Part shown: in pieces, positions 54,319-64,000 of the stretch
How the letters are laid out: every line of letters starts with the position of its first letter
Numbering within the stretch: position 1 is the stretch's first letter
Notes under the pieces: model-generated
Databases searched by the model: none
What the model saw: the letters and a program-made list of their open reading frames with translations, nothing else
What the model was told of the DNA's origin: nothing
From: Plenodomus lindquistii
Lineage: Eukaryota; Ascomycota; Dothideomycetes; Pleosporales; Leptosphaeriaceae
DNA length: 64,000 nt
Assembly (NCBI GenBank): GCA_025504975.1
Contig: JANUWI010000022.1
Location: 310,001 to 374,000 of the forward strand
Direction of reading: 5' to 3'
Program-made: the position numbers and the translations under genes

Positions 54319-55737
54319 ATAATTCTTTTTATATTTTTATACTTTTTATAAGCGTACTCTGTAGCTAGTAGAAATCTACTAGGTACCTAGGTATAAAAAT
54401 ATACTAGGTAATAAAAAAGTAGATAATACTACTAAAAGATTTATAGAATAGCTACTACTAGATTAGCTATTAGCTAGGTATAAATACTAACTTTAAAACC
54501 TAGATCTAGTACCTATACTAACTTAGCTTATAAAAGCCTTTATAAAAAACTATAGAGCGTAATAAATAGTAAAATATACGTTATTCTAATAGAGCTATTA
54601 ATAAAGTTAATATAAAAGTAGATATTAACTAAAAGCTATTCTACTAACTCTCTAGGTAAAATCTTTATAGAAATATTTAAAAGTATTCTAGCTTTTAGTA
54701 TTAATTATTACTAGAGTAACTACTAGATACCTAGAAACTAAAAAAGTAAAGTATAAAATATTATTTAAAAAAATAAAGTTCTCTAATTATAACTTATATA
54801 AAGCTAATATTTACTAAATTATCTATTATATTTTATTTACTTACCTAGCTTTTACTATTAACTATAAAGTAATATAGAAATAGGTAGGTAGAAAACTAAT
54901 AAGCTCTAGTAAGCTATTAGATAACTCTAAAATAGTAAAATATACTACTTTAATAATTCTAAAAAGCTATATACTCTATTAGTATTATTATATTAATATA
55001 GTCTAGGTAGAATTAGATATAGAAAAAAATAGTAACTTTAAAAAGCCTATTACTTTAATCTAATTAGGTACTACTAAAACTATATTAATTATAGAAGGTC
55101 TATATACGCTAAAAGGCGTAATAGTAAATATATACTAGTATAAACTTACGTATACTAGCTTTTAAATAGATTTAAATTTTATTTAAATACTACTATTATA
55201 ATTTTATACTAAAGCGTAAAAAATAGAACTACTATTCTCTAAACTAAATATTTAGATATACTTTCTATATTATAAGTAAAGTAGCTATATAATAGTTTAA
55301 AAGTTATAGAGTTTTTTAAAAACTAGAAAGTAATTATAGGTTTAAATTTTTTTTTTTTTTACTTTTAGGCTACTTTTATAATTAAAGGATTTTATAATAA
55401 AACGCAGGCAGGGATAGATAAAGGTTTAAGTTTATTAAAGGATAAATATAAATAGATTAAATAGAATTTTACCTCTAGAAAACTAGGCCTTTTACTATAC
55501 TATTAAAGACTTTAGACTATTATATAAGCTATATATTTTTATTACCTTTAGAGGCCTGCAATAATAAAGTTATAGATACCTCTAATAGAGATACTAACTT
55601 ATACTTAGATAATATAGGGACTTTAGAGAGTAAAACCTCTAAAGTGCTATAAAAGCTAGTATAGCTAGCTAAGTAGTAGATACTAAGCTCTCTAGATACT
55701 AGCTACGTAGCCTTATTACCTTTATAAAGCCTATAAA

Positions 55738-55760
55738 TAAACTAACTAACTAACTAACTA
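55738..55760 (+). repeat. (AACT)n 3' tail of LINE-2
   Basis: Five AACT units at the 3' end of LINE-2, running into the target duplication, as in LINE-0 and LINE-1. Confidence 0.8.
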
Positions 55761-55769
55761 ATAGTACTT
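55757..55769 (+). repeat. Target-site duplication, right of LINE-2
   Basis: 'actaatagtactt', one base different from the left copy. Confidence 0.87.
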
Positions 55770-56627
55770 AAAAATCTATTATATCCTTTTTATATATTAT
55801 AGAAATATAATCTAGTATAACTTTTACATTATAAAGTTTATATAGTAGAAATAAGCTTAGAGGTAGTATATATTTCTATATAAATAACTATATAGATATA
55901 CGCAGCTCTATATAAACTATAAACCTATATTTACTATATAAAAGAAGTTTAAAGTAGTAACTAAATAATAATAATACTCTATATATAATATTTATAGTAG
56001 AGTAAAGTGCTAGATAAAAATATAAAAATTTATATTTATCTAGTATAGACTAGTAACTACTATATAGAAATAGTAGTACTAAAGTATATTAATAGTATTT
56101 CTATATAGTAGTAGTAATAATTAGATAGAAAATAAATATTTTATAAAAAAAATATAAATAATATAAAAATTTTTATAGTAAGTAGTCTCTATTATAGAAA
56201 AAATATAGTATATTAATTCTAGAGTAGTAAAAGATTATAATAATAGTTAGCTAAGAAAAAAGATTTATACTACTAGTATATAAAGATTATATAGAAGAAA
56301 AATCTAAAACTAGTAAATAAAAATTAATAGATACTAGAAAAATAATAAAAAAACGTATAAATAATAATTAAAAACAATAAAAAAAAATTAAATTAAAAAA
56401 AATAGGAAGATAGATAATAGAATAAATAAAAAAAATAGAAATAATAAATATAATAATAGTAAAAATTATAAAAGTTATAAATAGAATAATAGTAAAAGTA
56501 ATACTAGTAAAAGTAATAATAGAAATAATAATTAAAATACTAATAAAAATAAAAATAAAAATAAATTTAGTAGGAATTAATTCTAAATAGACTCTACTTT
56601 TATTTTAGGCAGCTTTTTCTAATGTAT

Positions 56628-57226
56628 AGCTATTTTAGAAATAAATCTTAATATAAAGCTAAATAGGTTATTATTAGAGCTAAAAATATAGAAAAAACAT
56701 AGAAGACTATAGTAATTTTCCTAGATTTTTTATAATTATAGGTATATTTTTAGCTATTTTATTTATAAAGTTAGAAAAAGAAAAAAAAAAAGTTGCGTTA
56801 TTACAGCGGCTTGAGTTTTTTTTTTACTTTTTTTTCTAGAGGCTTACCCTCTCTATAATAGCTCTATAAACACCCCTGTTTTTAGGCAGCCTCTGCCCTA
56901 ATTTTAGGCAGCTTTTTCTAAAGTACAGCTATTTTGTAAATAAATTTCAATATAAAGCTAAGTAGGTTATTATTAGAGCTAAAAATATAAAAAAAACATA
57001 GGAGACTAGAGTAATTTTTCTTAATTTTTTAAAATTATAGGTATATTTTTAGCTATTTTATTTATAGAGTTAGAAAAAAGATTTAAAAAAAGTTACGTTG
57101 TTACAGCGGCTTAAGTTTTTTTTTTTTCTTTTTTTTATAGAGGCCTACCCCTCTATAATAGCCCTATAAACACCTCTGTTTTTAGGCAGCCTCCCCTCTA
57201 ATTTTAGGCAGCTTTTTCTAAAGTAT
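56628..57226. repeat. IGS ~300-bp subrepeat, unit 4 (two copies)
   Basis: Two tandem copies start at 56,628 and 56,927 (periods 299 and 300). They retain more C and G than the copies in units 1-3 and give the best view of the original subrepeat. Confidence 0.9.
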
Positions 57227-57464
57227 AGCTATTTTATATAACTATCTATCTGTTAGCTATCTATACCTTTATAGCCTCTTTAGCTATAGGCTGCCTACTC
57301 TCTTTTACTGCCTATATTTTAGCTACCCCTTTTACTAGAAAATACTAATTTTATAACTAGTTTTCTTTTTAAATTACTCTAAAATAGTATCTTGCTACCT
57401 ACTCTATAGAACTACAGCTAATTAATTCTTTATAGAGTTAAAGTAGAGATTAACTAAAAATCTT

Positions 57465-57525
57465 TAAAATAAAAAAAAGCAAAAAAAGAAAAAAAAAAAG
57501 ATAAAAAAGATAAAATAAAAAATAA
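57465..57525 (-). terminator. A/T tract downstream of 28S, unit 4 (possible Pol I terminator region)
   Basis: Equivalent of the tract in the other units, here interrupted by a few G and C bases. It is probably closer to the ancestral form. Confidence 0.35.
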
Positions 57526-57639
57526 AGTAAAAGTAGAAGTAAAAGTAAAAAAACTCTTTTTTTTTAAAAACTGCTACCTGTTAACAGGCTTTACGTTTAT
57601 AAATAAAAAGAGTATAATATTCTAATTTTAATTAAGCTA

Positions 57640-60600
57640 GTAGCAGGCTTACACTTAGTAGCTTATAATAATAAGGCTATTTAACTACTTATATAACCTA
57701 GCTAGATAACTAAATTATCTATAAAAAATTTAATTCTGTGTACTATATAATTGTAATATACTAGCTAGTAACTTTAACTTTAATAGAGCTACTAATACTA
57801 ATCTAGTAAGGTTTTAGGCTAAAGGCCTATTTATATCTAACTAGTATAGGCAGAAATTACTCTGTTCTAGTATAGATTTTAATTTAGAGGCGTTTAGCTA
57901 TAATCTAGTAGATAGTAGCTTTGCAGTAATACCTAGTTAGACAGCTGCAAAAACTAATTATCTAAAACTACAGTTTCTTTTGTACTAAGCGGTATTACTA
58001 TTAGAGTAAAGTTATTAGTAGAGTAAAACTAACCTATTTTATAATAGTCTAAACCTAGCTTACGTTCCCTATTAGTAGGTAAATAATCTAACGCTTACTA
58101 AATTCTACTTTAATATAATAGAAAGAGCTAATATTAAAGGATTAAAAAGCAACGTTGCTATAAACGCTTAGCTGCTATAAGCTAGTTATCCCTATAGTAA
58201 CTTTTCTAGCACCTCTAGCTTTAAATTTTAAAGGACTAAAGAATTAATAGGCTATACTTTTATAGTTTGTATTTACACTAAAAATTAAAATTAAAAGGAC
58301 TTTTGCCCTTTTACTCTACTAGAGATTTCTATTCTCTATAAGTCCCCTTTAGAACACCTGCGTTATAGTTTAATAGATATACTACCCTAGCTAAACTCTT
58401 TACTTAATAATATCTTTAACCTAGATTAGCCTATAAAGGACTTTAAACGCTAGAAGTTAGGCAGTAAGGCCTAGCTCTGCTTTATTAAATAAGTAAAAAA
58501 ATAATAAAAGTAGTAGTATTTTACTAGCGCTAAAGCTCCTACCTATTCTACACCCTCTATATTTTTTTATAATATTAAACTAGAGTTAAGCTTAATAGGG
58601 TTTTCTTTCCCTGCTAATTTAGCTAAACCTGTTCTTTTAGCTATAGTTTTGCTAGATAGTAGATAGAAATAGTAGAAATTTTATTAATCTATTTATGCGC
58701 GTTACTAATTAGATAATAAAGTATTTAGCTACTTTAAAAGAGTTATAGTTACTTCTACTATTTACCCGCGCTTAGTTAAATTTTTTTACTTTAATATTTA
58801 GAGCACTAGGCAGAAATTATATTGCGTTAATACTACTTTCTAGCTATTATAATGCTATGTTTTAATTAGACAGTTAGATTCCCTTTATCTATACTAGTTC
58901 TAAGTTAGTTGTTAAATGTACGCTAAATAGCTAAAGCCTACTAAGAGTGTCTATACTCTAGCACTAAAAGACGCCTACTTTACAGCTAGTGCTTTTCTAC
59001 GCTAGAGACGTCTCTTTAAAGCCTAACGTACCTAACTTTTAGAGCTAATCCTTTTTCTAAAGTTATAGATTTATTTTGCTAACTTTTTTTATCTATATTA
59101 TTCTATTAACTAGAGGCTTTTTACTTTAGAGACCTGCTGCGGTTATAAATATAACCTAGCGTAAAAACTATTTTTTTAAGTAGATTTTTAAAGCTTGTTA
59201 AAAGCGTACTAAACGCTATAAAAGTGCAGCGCTTTTCTAGCTATTAAACCCTAGCTCTAGATAAACTAATTTTAGAGTAATAGACTGTTAAAAAAAAAAG
59301 AGAACTCTTTTTAGAGCTTCTACTAAGGTCTCTACTCTTAGTTACATTGCCGCAGAGAATTTATATCTAGGTGCTAGAATATTAACCAGCTTCTTTTTTA
59401 AAGGCGCGGCGTAAGCGCTAATATTAAAACAGAATTACTCTATCTTTTAGAATTAACTAACCTGTATCTAACTGCTGTTTACATAGAACCTTTCTCTACT
59501 TTAGTCTTTAAAGTTTTTATTTAAATATTTGCTACTACTACTAAAATCTGTACTAGAGGCCGTTCTACCTAGAGTTACCTCTAAAGCTTTGTTATAAGCC
59601 TCTACGCCTACCTACTTGCTAGGGCTTAAATTTTACTCTAGCGGCAGGGTATAGGTAACACGTTTAAGCGCTATTTATTTTTAGAGCTAGTTTATTTAGC
59701 AGGTAAGTTATTATACACTTTTTAGTAGATTCTAACTTTTATAGCTACTATCCTGCTATCTAGATAAACTAATACTTTTTATAGTGTCTAATAAGCGTGC
59801 ATTCTAGCACTTTAACTCTACGTTTAGTTTATTCTATATTACTAGTTCTGCTTACTAAAAATAGCCTACTAGTAATAGTATATTTAAGTGTTTACGTTTA
59901 ATTAAGTAACAAGGACTTTTTATATATTTAAAGTTTAAAAATAGGTAAAAGTTATTTTAACCTCTAGGCCTCTAATTATTTACTTTACCTTATAAAACTA
60001 AATACGTTACTACTATTCTAAAGGAAACTTTAGCAGGAACTAGCTACTAGATAGTTTAATTAGTCTTTTGCCTCTATACCTAAATTTAATAATTAATTTG
60101 CATATTAGAACTGCTGCAAGCTTTTACTAGAGTTTTCTCTAGCTTTACTCTATTTAAGTATAGTTTACTATCTTTTAGGTTCTAATAGCTATGCTTTTAT
60201 TTAAATCTTTCTAAAAATATTAGAATTAGTTAATAGTGCGCCTGTAAAGGTTTCTACCTCTATTTACTTTTATTACGCGTTTAGGCTTAACACCTAAACA
60301 TTTATATAGATATTAGACTTTTTAGTTTATATTTTAAAATAGGCTGCTTACAGCTATTACGCTAGTATTCTAGTAAATGTGCAGACTTTAGTCTAGGCTA
60401 GTTGCATATTGTCTTTTTTATAAAGCCTCTCTAAAAAAAGGTATATAATAGAGACCTTTATCTAACTACCTAAACTAATACTAGCCTGCCTATAGAAAAG
60501 TATACTAGGTAAAAGCCTAGATAAATAACTATAGGCAAGTCTAGCTGTAAGCGCTTCCCTTTTAATAATTTTACGTGCTATTTAACTCTCTTTCTAAAGT

Positions 60601-60975
60601 GCTTTTTATCTTTTAATTACTCTACTTGTGCGCTATTAGTCTCTAGCTAGTATTTAGCTTTAGAAGAAATTTACCTCCTATTTAGAGCTGTATTTCTAAA
60701 TAACTTAACTTATTAAAGGGGCTTTATATAGTAAAGGCTAGCAACTACGTATAGAATTCTTACTTTCTATAACGTTCTATTCTAAGGAACTTAGACTACT
60801 GCTAACGCTAAAGCGCCCTCTATAAATTATAATTTAGACTCTAAAAGAGCTAGATTTTAAATTTAAACTATTGCCGCTTTACTTGCTGTTACTAGGGCAA
60901 TCCCTGTTAGTTTCTTTTCCTCTACTTATTAATATGCTTAAGTTTAGCAGGTATCTCTACCTAATTTAAAGTTAA
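57640..60975 (-). rRNA. 28S rRNA pseudogene, rDNA unit 4 (least mutated copy)
   Basis: Large-subunit rRNA gene, 3,336 bases. Many conserved tracts are nearly intact, such as 'actagggcaatccctgttag' (about 60,891-60,910), 'tcctctacttattaatatgc' at the ITS4-type region (60,918-60,937) and 'tttatgcgcgttactaatta' near 58,692. Even so the sarcin-ricin loop (57,971-57,986) has several G-to-A changes in RNA sense, so it should not give a working ribosome. No intron is present. This copy is the best basis for identifying the organism. Confidence 0.95.
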
Positions 60976-61129
60976 AAGCTAATAAAAGGTCTTAATAGAT
61001 GCTAATAATTAAAGTAAAAGGCGTAAAATGTGCTGCGCTCTAGGCTTATATACTAGCTGCTAATTATTTTAAAGTAAGTTTTCTAAAGGGGAAATATACA
61101 CCTAATACTAAGTAATACTTAAGAGTATA
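60976..61129 (-). other. ITS2, rDNA unit 4
   Basis: The 154-base internal spacer, less mutated than in the other units. Confidence 0.82.
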
Positions 61130-61287
61130 AATAACGCTTAAACAGGCATGCCCTATAGAATACTAAAAAGCGTAATATGCGTTTAAAAATTTAATAATTT
61201 ACTAAATTCTATAATTTATACTACTTATTGCATTTTACTGCGTTTTTTATTAATACTAGAACTAAAAGATCTATTATTAAAAGTTAT
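61130..61287 (-). rRNA. 5.8S rRNA pseudogene, rDNA unit 4
   Basis: The conserved core on + reads 'attgcattttactgcgtttt' followed by 'actagaactaaaagatct'. The 3' part 'cttaaacaggcatgccctat' is close to the usual fungal sequence. Length is about 158 bases. Confidence 0.93.
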
Positions 61288-61470
61288 AATAATTACATTA
61301 TTACTAACGCTAACTGCAATTATAAAAAGTTTTATTTTATCCTATTAGTAGGCAAGCCTGCTAAAGAAATAAGTAGTACGTAAAAAATATAGGTAGAATT
61401 AGAAAAAAATAAGCTAGTATATAGAGTAAAAAACCTAGAGTACTAGCATTAACCTCTCTAATAAAAAGAT
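61288..61470 (-). other. ITS1, rDNA unit 4
   Basis: The 183-base internal spacer between 5.8S and 18S, moderately RIP-mutated. Confidence 0.82.
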
Positions 61471-63725
61471 AATAATCCTTCTGCAGGTTTACCTACGGAA
61501 TAGATAGACTAGAAGTACGCGTTAAAAGAAGTAATAACCCCCTAAACTATGTATTCTATCTCTAGTATTTTTAAAAAGGCCTAACTATATTTTAAGCAGA
61601 TTTAAAAACAGAATCTACTTACTTCTATTTAGTCTGTAAACGTTCCCTATATTTAGTAATCTAGGCGATTACTATAAATAACTTATTTTATAATAATAGA
61701 GGCTTTGCTGCAGATTGCCTATTTTACTACTATAAAAATATAGCGGTTTATCCTTTTTACTATTACTATACCCTATAGTTTTCTATAGGCTACTATCTAG
61801 TTTCCTAGAACAGCTTAGTATAAAAAGCTTTAGAGGTTCCCTATAATTTAAAAGTATTACTAATAGAGAAATGTTAACTTATATAAAGCTACTATTATTT
61901 AGAGTTACGTAGCTACTATTTCTAGCTGTAAAGGCTTCTATAAGTGTGTAAAGAATTAACCTTATTATAACTTTTATTTCCTCTAAATAACTAAGTTTAA
62001 CAAACTTTCTAGCTTAGAGTAGTTGTTACTAACCTCTTTAAGCTAGTCTAAAGGCCTTACTAAGCTATTTAATTAGTAGTAGTAATAGGCGGTGTGTATA
62101 AAAAGCAGGGACGTAATTAATATATACTAATAACACGCGCTTACTAGGCATTTTTTATTAAAAAGTAATAATTATAATGCTCTATTTCTAGTACAACAGA
62201 GTTTAATAAGATTACCTAGACCTTTTAGTTAAAGTAAAGAACTTGTTAGCTCTATTAGTATAGCGCGCGTGCAGCCTAGAACATCTAAAGGCATTATAGA
62301 CCTGTTATTGCTTTAAACTTCTATTAGTTTAAACTAATAGTCCCTCTAAAAAGCTAGTAACTAGCTAAAGCTAGCCTAGCTATTTAGCAGGTTAAAGTTT
62401 TATTTATTATTATAATTAAGTAGATAAATTACTCTACTAACTAAGAATAGCTATGCACTACTACCTAAAAAATTAAAAAAAAGCTTTTAATCTATTAATT
62501 TTTATTTTATCTAGACCTAGTAAGTTTCTCTATGTTAAGTTAAATTAAGCTGCAGGCTCTACGCCTAGTAGTGCCTTTCTATTAATTTCTTTAAATTTTA
62601 GCCTTGCGACTATACTCCCTCTAGAACCTAAAAACTTTAATTTCTTATAAGGTGCTAAGCGAGTTAGAAAAAGAACATTACTTAATCTCTAGTTAGTATA
62701 GTTTATAGTTAAAACTATAATAGTATCTAATTATTTTTAATCCCCTAACTTTTATTTACTAATTAATAAAAATATCTTTAGTAAATGCTTTTGCAGTAGT
62801 TAGTTTTTAATAAATCTAAGAATTTTACCTCTAATAATTAAATACTAATGCCTCTAACTATCCCTATTAATTATTATAGTAGTTCTAGAAACTAATAAAA
62901 TAGAACTGTATGTTCTATTCTATTATTCTATACTAATGTATTTAAGTAAAGGCCTGCTTTAAACACTCTAATTTTTTTAAAGTAAAAGTTCTAGTCTCTA
63001 ATACGCCTAGTAAAGGGTATAAAGTTCTCTAGAAGAAAGGCCTAGCTAGATAAGTACACGTAGTAAAGCAGACCTGCTAGCTAGACCTAAGTTTTAACTA
63101 TAAGCTTTTTAACTATAACAACTTTAATATACGCTATTAGAGCTAGAATTACTGCAGCTGCTAGCACTAGACTTGCCCTCTAATTATTCTTTATTAAAAG
63201 GTTTAAATTATACTTATTCTAATTATAAAACCTAAAAGAGCTCTGTATTAGTATTTATTATTACTACCTCTCTATATTAGAATTAGGTAATTTGCGCGCC
63301 TGCTACCTTCTTTAGATATAGTAGCTATTTTTTAGGCTCTCTCTCTAGAATTAAACTCTAATTCCCTATTACCTGTTAAAACTATAGTAAGCTAATACTT
63401 TACTATTAAAAATTAATAGGGTAGAAATTTAAATAAACTATTACCGGCGTAAGGCTATATAATCTATAAAGTTATTATAAATTACTAAAAAGCTCTAAAA
63501 GGTGTTAGTTTTTTATCTAATAAATATACTTTTTCTAAAGTTAGGGTTTTTAGTATGTATTAGCTCTAGAATTACTATAGTTATCTAAGTAGTAAGGTAC
63601 TATTAAATAAATAATAACTAATTTAATAAGCTATTTGTAGTTTTATAGTATAATTGCTTATACTTAGATATATATAGTTTAATCTTTAAAATAAGTATAT
63701 AACTACTAGCAGAATTAACTAGGTA
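61471..63725 (-). rRNA. 18S rRNA pseudogene with group I intron, rDNA unit 4 (least mutated copy)
   Basis: Small-subunit rRNA gene of 2,255 bases including the intron. The 3' end 'aatccttctgcaggtttacc' runs into 'tacggaa', nearly unmutated. The decoding region keeps 'ggcggtgtgtata' (62,088-62,100) and the 530-loop region keeps 'gctagaattactgcagctgc' (about 63,141-63,160). Remaining differences are C-to-T/G-to-A, mainly at CpA and CpG. They fall at universally conserved sites, so this too is a pseudogene. Confidence 0.95.
61501..61958 (-). ncRNA. Group I intron (S1506 position), rDNA unit 4
   Basis: 458 bases between 'acctacggaa' and 'accttattataac' on +. This is the best preserved copy. In transcript sense it has P at about 61,826-61,850 ('ataGGGAACCTCTAAAGC' type), Q/R at about 61,700-61,725 ('ggcaatctgcagcaaagcct') and S/P7 at about 61,620-61,644 ('aacgtttacagactaaatag'). 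This order and these sequences match nuclear group IC1 introns of fungal 18S. The terminal guanosine is replaced by A. There is no room for, or sign of, a homing endonuclease. Confidence 0.9.
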
Positions 63726-64000
63726 ACAATTCTAATGCCTAAAACGCTAAGGCGTTTAAGCACTACCTCTATAAAAAAGTAGAAAGTACGTAGTAAAAAA
63801 CTATAAAAGTAACTTTTAATCCCCTATATTAACAGCGTATAAGGCGCTACTATAATAGGTAACTAATTTAATTACCTCTACTAAGTTTTTTAAAGTGCAG
63901 TCTATAATAGAGCCTAGTAAACGTTTCTATTTAGTTAAACCTACTATATACGCCTTTTAAGTAGAGAAAACCTACGTTTTGCTACGCGCACTAGGCATAA
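63726..64000 (-). promoter_or_regulatory. 5' spacer / 5' ETS, rDNA unit 4 (cut by window edge)
   Basis: The first 275 bases upstream of 18S, collinear with the 5' spacers of units 1-3. Whether a LINE or a further rDNA unit follows lies outside the window. Confidence 0.6.

Larger units (their letters stand above)
48739..55756 (+). mobile_element. LINE-2: second full-length copy of the Tad1-like LINE
   Basis: 7,018 bases, the same length as LINE-1 and aligned with it at a constant offset of 15,418. The same domains can be found at that offset: zinc knuckles about 49,889-50,068, endonuclease motif about 51,532-51,558, RT motif block about 52,681-52,716 and the Asp-Asp block about 53,179-53,196. 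It is RIP-mutated in a partly different pattern from LINE-1. Orientation is + and antisense to rRNA. Confidence 0.88.
55770..57639 (-). other. rDNA unit 4, 3' intergenic spacer
   Basis: Spacer with the common order: hairpin (about 56,055-56,110), A-rich stretch, two 300-bp subrepeats (56,628-57,226) and the A/T tract near 57,465-57,525. It is richer in GC than the other spacers, for example 'taggcagcctctgcccta' near 56,884. Confidence 0.82.

Noticed and set aside
63726..64000. Unit 4 as a functional rDNA unit
   Set aside because: It is the best copy but still has many transitions at universally conserved rRNA positions, including the sarcin-ricin loop, and lies in the same mutated array.

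Overview
This window comes from a nuclear chromosome of a filamentous ascomycete (Pezizomycotina), and essentially all of it has been altered by repeat-induced point mutation (RIP). Base composition is extremely AT-rich, TAA/TAG stops occur in every frame, and CA and TG dinucleotides are almost gone (four CA and two TG in the first 600 bases). That is the signature of C-to-T change at CpA on both strands. I see no intact protein-coding gene anywhere.

Layout. (1) 1 to about 14,500: deeply RIP-degraded DNA with several short tandem repeats and no recognisable gene. (2) About 14,500-15,931: an internally deleted 3' remnant of a LINE (LINE-0). (3) 15,932-24,316: ribosomal DNA unit 1. (4) 24,317-33,320: rDNA unit 2, joined directly to unit 1. 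(5) 33,321-40,338: a 7,018-bp Tad1-like LINE (LINE-1). (6) 40,339-48,738: rDNA unit 3. (7) 48,739-55,756: a second 7,018-bp LINE (LINE-2). (8) 55,757-64,000: rDNA unit 4, cut by the window edge in its 5' spacer.

All four rDNA units lie on the minus strand. Read along + they run 3' spacer, 28S, ITS2, 5.8S, ITS1, 18S, 5' spacer. 28S (3,336 bp), 5.8S (about 158 bp) and 18S (2,255 bp including a 458-bp group I intron) have the same length in all four copies, so the landmarks I checked differ only by substitution. Each 18S carries the intron at the same site near its 3' end (S1506 in E. coli numbering). Every copy is a pseudogene by mutation load. Unit 4 is the least mutated.

Both complete LINEs run on the + strand, opposite to rDNA transcription. 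They sit at the same base of the spacer 727 bp upstream of 18S and are flanked by a 13-bp target duplication. The junction between units 1 and 2 is the matching empty site. ORF1 zinc knuckles and endonuclease and reverse-transcriptase motifs can be read through the RIP mutations. The spacer also holds a roughly 300-bp subrepeat in 1, 3, 1 and 2 copies in units 1-4, a conserved hairpin, and an A/T tract just beyond the 28S 3' end.

The best reading is a displaced rDNA block, either outside the nucleolus organiser or at its inactive edge, that acquired LINEs, was partly amplified together with them, and was then inactivated by RIP. I found no novel protein system. The unusual content is the architecture and mutation history of this fossil rDNA/LINE array.
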